Origin: an uncultured Clostridia bacterium
GTDB taxonomy: Bacteria > Bacillota > Clostridia > Oscillospirales > Acutalibacteraceae
Reading direction: 5' to 3'
Assembly (NCBI GenBank): GCA_945874765.1
Contig: CAMCHQ010000004.1
Location: forward strand, 1-64,000
Length of the DNA: 64,000 bases
How positions within the stretch are numbered: the first letter of the stretch is position 1; each line of letters opens with the position of its first letter. Below are positions 50,794 to 58,784 of the stretch, in pieces. The translations under genes and the position numbers were made by a program. The notes beneath the pieces were generated by a model. The model did no database searches and was not told the DNA's origin. It was given only the letters and a program-made list of their open reading frames with translations.

Positions 50794-50888
50794 ATATTCT
50801 ATGTATGAATTGTGTTTACTGCATCAATTTTTGTCTTTAAATAAATATAAAAATTTCATCTGAAGCACTAGTTATACATTCCTACGTC

Positions 50889-50917
50889 TTGACATTAAAT
50901 TAGAAATAAAGTATTCT
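50889..50917 (+). promoter_or_regulatory. Promoter of the frameshifted gene
   Basis: TTGACA (50889-50894) and TATTCT (50912-50917), 17-base spacer, about 100 bases before the start. Confidence 0.5.
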
Positions 50918-51017
50918 TTAGTTATCTTGCAATACTATTTTACGTGTGTTGAATTGTTTTTTATACCAAAATAAAGAAAAATGAGCACTTTAAAATTCAG
51001 AGAAAGGAAATAATGCT

Positions 51018-51555
51018 ATGAGAATAAGGCTGTATACTCCTGATGAATACAAAGAGGAAATAAAGGAATTTAAAACAGCAAAGTTTATAAACGCCGAAAT
51101 CAATTTGGCAGATACCTTTTTTTGATGATTACGAAACATATACTCAAGAAGAAATTGACGAGTGTAAGGCATATTTGGGCGGCGATAAGTATTATTATGA
51201 TATCGACGACAAAGAAGCTGAAAAAGTTCTTTCAAAAAGTTTTGATGAAATGAACGACCTTGAAATTGAAATATGGTATTTGTTTAATCGTATGAATAAG
51301 CCTGAAAAAGCGAACCCTGATAAATATTATGCTGATACTACGGATGAGTTTTTAAAAGACCAAGAATTTTTGAAATACAGACGAGATAAAATCGATAGAT
51401 ACAGTTTTTATTATTTTTATCCGCTTGATGAAGAAAGCGACTATTGGATTGAGGGTACGCCCGAGGATATTATTAAAAGATTTAATGATAAAATCTTAAG
51501 AAAACTAAGAAGATGTGTTGATAAATACGATAAAATTATTGAAGACACATTTTAA
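51018..51555 (+). pseudogene. Acidic hypothetical protein, frameshifted at a T7 run
   Basis: ATG at 51018 with GAGAAAGGA upstream encodes MRIRLYTPDEYKEEIKEF... and stops after ADTFF at 51125. In the run of seven T residues (51117-51123), removal of one T would continue as DDYETYTQEEIDECKAYLGG and then the open frame to 51555, about 178 residues in all. The protein is acidic, Asp/Glu/Tyr-rich and soluble, with no family I recognise. It may be a real pseudogene, a sequencing artefact, or a slippage-controlled gene. Confidence 0.6.
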
Positions 51556-51570
51556 ATATTATAATTTTTA

Positions 51571-51602
51571 AAAGAACATTGAGAAATCAATGTTCTTTTT
51601 TA
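51571..51602 (+). terminator. Terminator of the frameshifted gene
   Basis: AAGAACATTGA, GAAA loop, TCAATGTTCTT, then T residues. Confidence 0.8.
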
Positions 51603-51951
51603 TGCCTAAATCATTAACTAAAAGGCGACTTTATAGAGTTTATTTGAAGGTTGTTAATGATAATGAAAAAACTACCACTCAAAAGAGGGCAGTTCATTTT
51701 TGGCGCACAATAATCCTGCTATAGTTGACGGTGAAAATTATAATGTGGAAATAAAAATAAAGAAAACACCCACAGAAAATAAATTTTATATTCATAATAT
51801 GACTTTGAAAAATAAAAACGAGACAGTCTCACTAAACGCAAAGGATAAAAAATCCAGAGGTTATAATAGTTACGACTTGTCTCGCACAGATAATATAGCA
51901 AATAATGCTTCAAAGGTCAAGGATAATAATACAGAATTTTCCTGCTTATAA
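51602..51951 (+). pseudogene. Degraded accessory-gene remnant
   Basis: Two overlapping frames look like pieces of one former protein. The first runs from ATG 51602 (MPKSLTKRRLYRVYLKVVNDNEK...) to about 51724. The second runs from about 51700 to 51951 (LAHNNPAIVDGENYNVEIKIKKTPTENKFYIHNMTL...). The second has the alternating beta pattern of small polyvalent phage or mobile-element domains, but I cannot name the family. No ribosome site is seen for the second frame. The position after tmRNA suggests leftover from an integrated element. Confidence 0.4.
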
Positions 51952-51980
51952 AAACACGTGGCATATTGTTTTTTGACGAT

Positions 51981-52005
51981 AAAAAACCACTTGCTAAGCA
52001 AGTGG
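51981..52005 (-). terminator. Terminator of the XRE regulator
   Basis: CCACTTGC, TAA, GCAAGTGG is a perfect stem; on the minus strand it is followed by six T residues. Confidence 0.75.
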
Positions 52006-52023
52006 AATGTGTGGATTTATATT

Positions 52024-52395
52024 TTATTCAAATATTTCGTTAATGATTTTAGCACGTTTTTCACGATTCATAATTCTTAATTTCATAATGATAGCTTTTT
52101 CATTTTCTGATAAATCGTAAAATGTATCGTTAAAATCTTTAATATCAAAATTTATTTTTTGCTCTTGGTCTTGGTGCAACAGGTCTGAATTTTTGTTGGA
52201 AATAAGCTCATTAACATCAATTCCGTAAACCTTTGCAATTGTTCTTAATGTTTCGATTTTCGGCCTTGTCCTGCCGCTTTCGTAATAAGCATATGCACTT
52301 CGTTTAATACCTATGGTTTTAGCAAATTGAGCTTGTGTCATATTCGCTTTTTTTCTGCAAGCCTTTAGTATTTGCGGGATATTTGTCTCTTCCAA
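52024..52395 (-). CDS. XRE-family helix-turn-helix regulator
   Basis: 123 residues. N-terminal HTH_3: ILKACRKKANMTQAQFAKTIGIKRSAYAYYESGRTRPKIETLRTIAKVYGIDVNEL (residues about 8-63). The C-terminal tail of about 60 residues is charged and helical (LSENEKAIIMKLRIMNREKRAKIINEIFE). GGAGGGATTATTT precedes the ATG. It is divergent from the surface glucosaminidase and could regulate it, or may belong to the degraded accessory region to its left. Confidence 0.88.
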   Translation of the reverse strand: MEETNIPQILKACRKKANMTQAQFAKTIGIKRSAYAYYESGRTRPKIETLRTIAKVYGIDVNELISNKNSDLLHQDQEQKINFDIKDFNDTFYDLSENEKAIIMKLRIMNREKRAKIINEIFE

Positions 52396-52429
52396 AATAA
52401 TCCCTCCTTCGCATTTATTCTGTGATTAC

Positions 52430-52458
52430 ATAATACAACATAAAAATATTTTTGTCAA
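52430..52458 (-). promoter_or_regulatory. Promoter of the XRE regulator
   Basis: Minus-strand TTGACA (52453-52458) and TATTAT (52430-52435), 17-base spacer. Confidence 0.7.
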
Positions 52459-52495
52459 CAAAAGTCACACAAATTATTACAATATTCAAAATTTA

Positions 52496-52525
52496 TTGAC
52501 ATTTAATTATATTTAATGTTATTAT
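52496..52525 (+). promoter_or_regulatory. Promoter of the glucosaminidase gene
   Basis: TTGACA (52496-52501) and TATTAT (52520-52525), 18-base spacer. The leader of about 75 bases can form a weak hairpin with TTACAG/CTGTAA ends. Confidence 0.65.
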
Positions 52526-52607
52526 ATATCAAGAAAAATTACAGACGGTATATCTGCTTCGATAAATTACTGTAAAATAAAGGAAATTATTGCAGGAGGT
52601 AATATTT

Positions 52608-54698
52608 TTGAAGAAAGTTATTTCTTTACTTTTGTCAATATTATTGATAATAACAACCGTTGCGCCTTTAAGTGCTTCGGCTCAAAGTTATACGGATAAA
52701 TTGATTTCTCAGGGCTTTCCCCGTGATTATGCCGAGAAACTTAACGAATTACATAATAAATATCCGAATTGGATTTTTAAACCGCTTATCACTAATCTTG
52801 ATTGGGAAACGGCTGTAAAAGGGGAGCGCTCAAAGCATTCTAATCAGCTCATTTCTAAATCCGCAACAAGTGATACTTCTAAATTTTGCAATTGCTCGTC
52901 TTGCTATAAAAACGGAAGATATGTTATCCAAGAGGCAAGCGATTGGGTGTCGGCATCTAAAAGTGCTGTAGAATACTATATGGATTCGAGAAACTTCCTT
53001 GATGAAAAACATATTTTTCAATTTGAATCTACTTCTTATGACGGCACACAAACCAAAGCGGGTGTTGAGGCTATTTTGTCCGGTACATGGATGCATGATT
53101 CCTTGATTTCTTACAGAACAACAGGGCAAAATGTTAAAATGTATAACTCTTCAACCAAGTATTCCGACGCAATTATGAAAGCGGCTCAGGATTTCGGTCT
53201 TAACGCATATTATATTGCCGCTAAGATTAGACAGGAAAACGGCGGAGCAACAGCTTCGGCAACGGCAGTAAACGGCTCTACAAGTCCTTTTCAGGGCATT
53301 TATAATTATTTTAATATCGGTGCATATTCAGGCGCTAAAGACGGCTTGGCTTGGGCAGCAGGCTTTCTTAAAACAAATAAAGCGACAAAACTTTACAGTG
53401 CTGACCCTAACAAAGATTCGACAGGCGGTACGGTAACGTCGATTTCGGCAAATCAATATATGACGTGGAGAGCAAATAAGGGCGCTTATTATTATGTTCG
53501 TCTTTATAATGAAACGTCAAGAGGCTATGAAGAAGGGGCAAGCGGTTATGTTTTGGCAAGCGATTGCAGAACTTCTTATATAGGCGATACCGCTAACGGA
53601 TACGGCAGACCGTGGTCAAACCCTTATAAAGCGATTTATTACGGCACTAAATATGTTGCAAACAGTTTTAAAACGCAAAATACGGGCTATCTTCAAAAAT
53701 TCAATGTCAGCCCAACATCTTCTTATAAGTATTCTAATGAGTATATGAAAAATGTTCAGGCGGCATCAAGTGAAGCTGTATCGTCATATAACGGTTATTC
53801 AAAAGCCGGTATTCTTTCAATGACAAGAACGTTTTATATCCCTGTTTTTAAAAATATGAGCGGAGATTTAACAATAAATGTTACCGATTCGACAACAAGC
53901 AGTGTTTCAATTTCCTGGAATAAAATTGACGGCGTAACAGGATATCAAATTCAAACTCAGGACGCTAACGGCAATTGGGTCGATTATACTTATACCGGTG
54001 AAACAAACGTAACTTTTTCAAATCTTCAGTCGGCTTACAGATTTCCTTTGAGAATACGTTCTTATACTCAAAACGGAAAGAATATAAAATGGGGTAACTT
54101 CTTCCAAATTAACGTTGCCACTAAACCGTCTAAAGTGTCCGGCGTCAAACTTTCGTCAAGCGATACTTCCGTAACAGTTAAATGGAACAAGGTAAGCAGA
54201 GCGTCGGGATATCGAATTTATGTATATAACTCTTCTAAAAAGAGTTATGAATTTAACAAATCAGTATCAAACGCTTCCACTGTTTCGACAAAACTGACCG
54301 GGCTGAAGCCTAATAAAACGTATAAAATTAAGGTTGCGGCATATAAGACGGCAGATAATATTAAATTCGTCGGTTCAAAGAGCAGTGAGGCTTCGATTAA
54401 AACTAAGAATAAGGCTGTTACGCTCAGCAGTGCCAAATCAAGCAAGAAAAAGAAAATAAGCGTAAAATGGAAAAAAGTAAGCGGCGTTTCCGGCTATGAG
54501 GTTATGTGGTCTACTTCCTCGAACTTTAAAAAGAACTTTTTAAGTACGAAGGTCAGCGGTTCGTCAAAAACTTCAAAAACTCTTACTACCGCTAAGAGTA
54601 AAAAGAATTATTATGTTCGTGTCCGTGCATATAAAAAGAGCGGCAAAAAATATACATATTATTCTTGGAGCAAAGCAATTAAAGTTAAAGTAAAATAA
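52608..54698 (+). CDS. Secreted N-acetylglucosaminidase with Fn3-like repeats
   Basis: About 696 residues; TTG start at 52608, 9 bases after GCAGGAGG. A signal peptide ends near SASAQS. A module opening FPRDYAEKLNELHNKYPNWIFKPL (residues about 30-55) and a catalytic domain (AAKIRQENGGATASATAVNGSTSPFQGIYNYFNIGAYSG, near 205-245) resemble clostridial peptidoglycan glucosaminidases of the LytD/GH73-like type. The Glu in RQEN is the likely catalytic acid. Three Fn3-like modules follow from about 425, the last ending NYYVRVRAYKKSGKKYTYYSW. It would cut cell-wall glycan strands for growth or separation. Confidence 0.83.
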   Translation: MKKVISLLLSILLIITTVAPLSASAQSYTDKLISQGFPRDYAEKLNELHNKYPNWIFKPLITNLDWETAVKGERSKHSNQLISKSATSDTSKFCNCSSCYKNGRYVIQEASDWVSASKSAVEYYMDSRNFLDEKHIFQFESTSYDGTQTKAGVEAILSGTWMHDSLISYRTTGQNVKMYNSSTKYSDAIMKAAQDFGLNAYYIAAKIRQENGGATASATAVNGSTSPFQGIYNYFNIGAYSGAKDGLAWAAGFLKTNKATKLYSADPNKDSTGGTVTSISANQYMTWRANKGAYYYVRLYNETSRGYEEGASGYVLASDCRTSYIGDTANGYGRPWSNPYKAIYYGTKYVANSFKTQNTGYLQKFNVSPTSSYKYSNEYMKNVQAASSEAVSSYNGYSKAGILSMTRTFYIPVFKNMSGDLTINVTDSTTSSVSISWNKIDGVTGYQIQTQDANGNWVDYTYTGETNVTFSNLQSAYRFPLRIRSYTQNGKNIKWGNFFQINVATKPSKVSGVKLSSSDTSVTVKWNKVSRASGYRIYVYNSSKKSYEFNKSVSNASTVSTKLTGLKPNKTYKIKVAAYKTADNIKFVGSKSSEASIKTKNKAVTLSSAKSSKKKKISVKWKKVSGVSGYEVMWSTSSNFKKNFLSTKVSGSSKTSKTLTTAKSKKNYYVRVRAYKKSGKKYTYYSWSKAIKVKVK

Positions 54699-54742
54699 AA
54701 ATAACTGCATCAATAATTTATACGTTGATGCAGTTATTTTTT
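54699..54742 (+). terminator. Terminator of the glucosaminidase gene
   Basis: AAATAACTGCATCAA and TTGATGCAGTTATTT form a 15-base stem with a T run. Palindromic enough to serve the converging gene weakly. Confidence 0.85.
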
Positions 54743-54756
54743 GTCTATCAGTGAAT

Positions 54757-55803
54757 TTAACTGTTTAACTTCACGCCTTTCACTTCACTCCAAGGCGACA
54801 TTATGCCTTTTTCCTTGTTAATCGCCCTTACTCGTACATAAATTTCTTTGCCCAAATCAGCTTTTACATTTATGGTGATTGTGCCGAATGCTTTGTTGTT
54901 AAGCGGTGTTGCATATAACTTTTTGTAACTTTTAAAGCTTTTTTGCTCACGGTATTGAAATTCGTATTGCTCGGCATTTTCAATATAAGTGTAATAAATC
55001 AAGATAGGTTTAACCGCTTGAATTTTAATAATAGACGGATTTTTCAAGCTCGTTTGCGAAGTGCCCTTTTTCTCAATAATATTAAATTTTGCACTTAATG
55101 TACCGTTATATTTGTCGCACGGTTCATTGCCGAAATCTACCGTTACACTTGCCGTGTCGATATTGATATTGTTTTCAAATGTAACCGAATAATAAGCGAA
55201 AATTTTATTGCCTTTTGCGTCAAATACATCTATTTGAGGCTCTATAGCTTTTCCCGTGTAATAAAAATCTGTGGCGTATCCTTTGTCAATACGCATTTTT
55301 ATTGTTTTCGGCCGTGATATCGTATTCGTTTGCTCTATATCACATCTTTTGCAGTAATACTTTTCTTCACCGTCTTTTTGCGCAGTAGCCGGAACAGCAG
55401 TTTCTTCATGAGTGCAGTCGTCAAGCGCATCAATTACTTCCTGCTTAACAATAATTTTGCCGCATTTACTGCAATGACTGCCCTCGGTTAAGCCGTCATT
55501 TGCACACGTCGCTTTTACTGCTTTGTCAATTACAACCGTATGCTTTGCTAACTCTCTGTAAGAGAAACGTTCTTTGCCGCATATTGAGCATTTGTATTTG
55601 TTGTAACCCTTATTTGTGCAAGTTGATTGTTTAATTTCTATCAGCTTGTAATGATGAATAAAATGAAGCGGTTTAAAATAATATCTTGCCGATATATTTT
55701 GATTTTTCGCATTGCTTAATGACTGTACACTTGCAATACTGCTTGTTGCCGCCGATGATAAAATCATAACTAACGATAACATTATACTGATAATTTTTTT
55801 CAT
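54757..55803 (-). CDS. Secreted Cys-rich/Ig-like/Fn3-like surface protein
   Basis: 348 residues. A signal peptide (MKKIISIMLSLVMILSSAATSS) leads to three small cysteine modules of CxxxG...CxxCG type (CTNKGYNKYKCSICGKE, CANDGLTEGSHCSKCGK, and C-x-R-C near 150). Next is an Ig/MBG-like domain (YYTGKAIEPQIDVFDAKGNKIFAYYSVTF, residues about 180-245) and an Fn3-like end (IYVRVRAINKEKGIMSPWSEVKGVKL). No enzyme motif or anchor is seen. Related modules occur in the proteins at 3128 and 52608. Its leader has an attenuator-like hairpin. Confidence 0.75.
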   Translation of the reverse strand: MKKIISIMLSLVMILSSAATSSIASVQSLSNAKNQNISARYYFKPLHFIHHYKLIEIKQSTCTNKGYNKYKCSICGKERFSYRELAKHTVVIDKAVKATCANDGLTEGSHCSKCGKIIVKQEVIDALDDCTHEETAVPATAQKDGEEKYYCKRCDIEQTNTISRPKTIKMRIDKGYATDFYYTGKAIEPQIDVFDAKGNKIFAYYSVTFENNINIDTASVTVDFGNEPCDKYNGTLSAKFNIIEKKGTSQTSLKNPSIIKIQAVKPILIYYTYIENAEQYEFQYREQKSFKSYKKLYATPLNNKAFGTITINVKADLGKEIYVRVRAINKEKGIMSPWSEVKGVKLNS

Positions 55804-55823
55804 AATAAAAACTCCTTAATTAA

Positions 55824-55875
55824 ATAAAAAAATTGCACTCAAAAGAGAGTGGATTGTCCTCCTTTCAAGTGCAAT
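55824..55875 (-). promoter_or_regulatory. Attenuator-like terminator in the leader of the surface protein gene
   Basis: On the minus strand ATTGCACT and AGTGCAAT, extended inward by TTGAAAG/CTTTTG-type pairs, form a long stem followed by seven T residues. It lies between the promoter and the start codon (21 bases to the start). The loop arm carries AAAGGAGG, a ribosome-site-like sequence. Confidence 0.6.
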
Positions 55876-55903
55876 ATACAGTATAAAGTAACTTTAAGGT
55901 CAA
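55873..55903 (-). promoter_or_regulatory. Promoter with central TAAAGTTACTTTA dyad
   Basis: Minus-strand TTGACC (55898-55903) and TATATT (55873-55878) with a 19-base spacer. The spacer contains TAAAGTTACTTTA, close to the dyad in the promoter at 8105. The -10 could alternatively be TGTATA with a 17-base spacer. Confidence 0.5.
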
Positions 55904-55941
55904 GCTTTTTTCAAATTATATTATAAATTTTTGCTTTTTGC

Positions 55942-55979
55942 AAACAAAAATGCCTTACAGATTTAAACTGTAAGGCATT
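55942..55979 (-). terminator. Terminator of the membrane-anchored protein gene
   Basis: AATGCCTTACAG and CTGTAAGGCATT form a perfect 12-base stem; minus-strand T-rich tail. Confidence 0.85.
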
Positions 55980-55992
55980 CAATACGGTTTAT

Positions 55993-56973
55993 TTATTTTG
56001 CAAGGTAAAGACCCGAGGTGTCAACGTTTGTGTTATCAACATACCATGTCTTGCCGATTTTAACAACATATACCTGCTGTGAGGCAACAACCGTGCCGTC
56101 TGCAAGTGTAACGTCAACATTGCATTTTGTAACTGCGCTGATATCGTTTGAACAGTCAAGTTTTTCAAATGCACCTACCATATCCGATTTAGGTGTGTGC
56201 TTTTTGTCTGTGTCTTTAAGACCGAACTTTTCAGCCTTAGCCTCACCTGAAGATGCAACAGGAGCAATTCTCTCTTTGTACTCTTTAACGTAAGCGTCTT
56301 TTTCGCTGTCGCTCAAAGGAGTAGATTCTTTAACTGTAGCAGTGAACTTGTAGTCCTTGCCGAACATTTTTTGATATTTACCTGTTGTTGCTTCCTGAAT
56401 AACGGTTTTGTCATCGGCACCAAGCTCTTTTTCGGTACCGGTAAGTGATTTACCGTAATTTGATACATTTGATTCAAATACAGAGAACATAAAATCTGTA
56501 TCCATATATTCGTCACCGAATACTTCTTTTCTTACCTCGCTGAGCTTAGCAAAGTAATCGTTGAATACTGCGTCGATATTGTCAAGACCGTATTTTTGAA
56601 GAAGCTCAACATAATAATCATACATTGTGTCGTAAACTTCGTCTGTCTTTGCAATTTCTTCGTCTGTACCTGTACCTACGAATGAAGCCTTCTTTGCGTC
56701 CTCGTTAATATAAGGAAGCATATAAGCGTTTATTACAAAGTTACCGAATTTTTGATTTTTTGATACAAGTGTGTTCTTATATGCGTTGTATCCGTCGCCT
56801 GTCTGAACGATTGTATCAACATAAGCCTGAGCTACCTTGTCGGCAGAAAAGCCTGTATATCTTGTTGTGAAAGCAAATATTGTAATAAGAACGAGTACTA
56901 CCGCTACAACAACACCTGCAACAACTGCATAAAGAGCGGCGTTAAAGCCTTTCTTTTCTTTTGTTTCAGCCAT
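55993..56973 (-). CDS. Membrane-anchored extracytoplasmic protein paired with an MFS transporter
   Basis: 326 residues: a short cytoplasmic N-terminus, one membrane segment (LYAVVAGVVVAVVLVLITIFAF, about 14-35) and a large acidic external domain. The C-terminal NVDVTLADGTVVASQQVYVVKIGKTWYVDN resembles the beta-rich ends of NTF2-like or DUF5104-like lipoproteins. No catalytic motif is evident. It follows the MFS gene by 13 bases in the same operon and may capture its substrate or sense it. Function unknown. Confidence 0.7.
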   Translation of the reverse strand: MAETKEKKGFNAALYAVVAGVVVAVVLVLITIFAFTTRYTGFSADKVAQAYVDTIVQTGDGYNAYKNTLVSKNQKFGNFVINAYMLPYINEDAKKASFVGTGTDEEIAKTDEVYDTMYDYYVELLQKYGLDNIDAVFNDYFAKLSEVRKEVFGDEYMDTDFMFSVFESNVSNYGKSLTGTEKELGADDKTVIQEATTGKYQKMFGKDYKFTATVKESTPLSDSEKDAYVKEYKERIAPVASSGEAKAEKFGLKDTDKKHTPKSDMVGAFEKLDCSNDISAVTKCNVDVTLADGTVVASQQVYVVKIGKTWYVDNTNVDTSGLYLAK

Positions 56974-56986
56974 AACTAATCCCTCC

Positions 56987-58534
56987 TTATTCCGAAATTT
57001 CTTCGCTTAATTCTTCATATTCTTTTTCCACTTCGTCAGCTTCTGCTTCTTCCTTGCTTTCAGCCTCTCTCTTTTCGGCAAGAGCAGCAGTAATTCTTGC
57101 TTTCTTTTCGCCTGTCATATCATAGAAGAGGATAGGGATAAACTGAAGAATTACAAAGATAGCAGGAACGATAGTGTAAATCATTAAGAAACGTGAAAGA
57201 ACTGTGTCGTCCTGTGATGCGTATGCAACGTTAGGGTCTGTAGAAATCTTGTACTGGCTCCATGTGTAAACAAGCCAAGGACCGAGGAACTTTGTAAATG
57301 CAGAAGCAATCTTTGAGAAAAGACCGTAGCCGGCATATGCAAGACCTTCCTGTCTTTTGCCTGTCTTGTATTCCATTTCGTCAACACAGTCTGCAATCAT
57401 AATGTTAGGTGTAACGTTTGTGTTACCGTGCTGAATACCGCAGAAGAAGTTGAGGATAAGGAACGGAACAATAAGATTTGAATTGAAGCCGATACCCTTT
57501 GATACCAAGAAAAGAATTGCAAGTGCCGATGCACCGTAACAGCAGAAAAGAATAAATGTTTTCTTGGTTGAGAATTTCTTGAGAACAAGGTTTACAAGAA
57601 GAGTACCTACTGCTGTACCGATACCCATAGGAAGCATAAGAGCAAGCTTTAAGCCCTTTGAACCGAGAAGGTAAATAGCTATGTAAAGCGATACGGTACC
57701 GTAAACGCCACGACCGAAGCCGAATACCTTTGTAAGTGATACCATAAGAAGGTTCTTATTTGTAAATACAAGTTTGATTGACTCTAAAAGAGAAACTTTT
57801 TCGGATGTGTAAGGTACACGCTCTTTGTTGTTTGCAAAGAAAATCATAACAAAGATAATCATACCGAGTGCACAAATAGCAGTTGAAATGATAAGGTCGA
57901 TACCTTGACCTTCGGCATTCTTAAACTGCTGCTGACCCATAAGAGCCTTCATAAGTGCGCCTACTACGATGATTACAACCTGTCCGCCCGATTGACCTAC
58001 AGAACGTAAGAATGAAGCAATTGAAATAGCACTGCTTCTTTCAGCCGGGTTAGGTGAACAAAGTGCGCCAAAGCAGTTTGACGGTGATTCAACCGCACAA
58101 GATACTGCCGTGTAAAGACAATAAATAACTATCATCCAAACAGATGCAAGACCGAATGATGTTGTATTAGGTGCAACAAATACAAGCATCGAAATAATAG
58201 CAAGCGGAATAGCGCCGAAACCTACCCAAGGCTTAACTTTACCGAGCTTTGTCTTTGTTCTGTCGACAAGTACACCGATAACAAGCTCGCAAATTGCGCC
58301 TACAAAACCTGCAATGAGGAATACTACCTCAACAATGTGTGAAAGAGAAGCGGAGTCAAAGCCCTTTCCCTTGAATGCGAAATCGGCAAAGAAAGTAGTT
58401 GTGTAGTCCGGCATCCAGCCTGTTAAAAGAGCTACACCGAAAAGTCCGATACCGAAGGTGGCAACCTCAGACGGCTTCATATACTTTTTCGCCGCTGCCG
58501 TAACTTTTGACTCGGCAGCTTTGGTTTTAGCCAT
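56987..58534 (-). CDS. MFS transporter of the GPH/MelB type
   Basis: 515 residues, about twelve membrane segments and a charged C-terminal tail (KREAESKEEAEADEVEKEYEELSEEISE). Family region: GAICELVIGVLVDRTKTKLGKVKPWVGFGAIPLAI (residues about 79-113) and IADCVDEMEYKTGKRQEGLAYAGYG in the second half. It probably imports a sugar or glycoside. It is the first gene of a pair with the membrane-anchored protein. An extended soluble N-terminus of about 25 residues precedes the first segment. Confidence 0.85.
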   Translation of the reverse strand: MAKTKAAESKVTAAAKKYMKPSEVATFGIGLFGVALLTGWMPDYTTTFFADFAFKGKGFDSASLSHIVEVVFLIAGFVGAICELVIGVLVDRTKTKLGKVKPWVGFGAIPLAIISMLVFVAPNTTSFGLASVWMIVIYCLYTAVSCAVESPSNCFGALCSPNPAERSSAISIASFLRSVGQSGGQVVIIVVGALMKALMGQQQFKNAEGQGIDLIISTAICALGMIIFVMIFFANNKERVPYTSEKVSLLESIKLVFTNKNLLMVSLTKVFGFGRGVYGTVSLYIAIYLLGSKGLKLALMLPMGIGTAVGTLLVNLVLKKFSTKKTFILFCCYGASALAILFLVSKGIGFNSNLIVPFLILNFFCGIQHGNTNVTPNIMIADCVDEMEYKTGKRQEGLAYAGYGLFSKIASAFTKFLGPWLVYTWSQYKISTDPNVAYASQDDTVLSRFLMIYTIVPAIFVILQFIPILFYDMTGEKKARITAALAEKREAESKEEAEADEVEKEYEELSEEISE

Positions 58535-58568
58535 TAAAAAACCCCTTTTCGTAAAAATTTTTCAATTA

Positions 58569-58597
58569 ATTATAGCACTATAAATTAGTAAACACAA
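58569..58597 (-). promoter_or_regulatory. Promoter of the MFS operon
   Basis: Minus-strand TTGTGT (58592-58597) and TATAAT (58569-58574), 17-base spacer. Confidence 0.6.
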
Positions 58598-58691
58598 GAC
58601 TATTTTTTACTTTAATTTAACTTAATTTTTACAAAGTTAATAATATATTAAATAAATATAAAATAATAGACGAAATCACCGTTTTTGTATG

Positions 58692-58719
58692 TTGACTTTG
58701 AGAACATTAGCGTTATAAT
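58692..58719 (+). promoter_or_regulatory. Promoter of the TauE-like gene
   Basis: TTGACT (58692-58697) and TATAAT (58714-58719), 16-base spacer. Confidence 0.65.
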
Positions 58720-58739
58720 ACATATGTCAATTAGTCGTA

Positions 58740-58769
58740 ATATACAATTTGGAAAAATTGTATATACAA
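58740..58769 (+). promoter_or_regulatory. Overlapping palindromes in the TauE-like leader
   Basis: ATATACAATTT, GGAA, AAATTGTATAT forms an 11-base stem with a tetraloop. Overlapping its 3' arm is the perfect 12-base palindrome TTGTATATACAA (58758-58769). They end just before the ribosome site, so either an RNA hairpin or a repressor operator (GntR-like in shape) is possible. Confidence 0.5.
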
Positions 58770-58784
58770 AAAGGAATGATTAAA

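Noticed and set aside
52530-52607. A riboswitch in the glucosaminidase leader
   Set aside because: The TTACAG/CTGTAA hairpin is short and I could not match a known aptamer core such as c-di-AMP or c-di-GMP.
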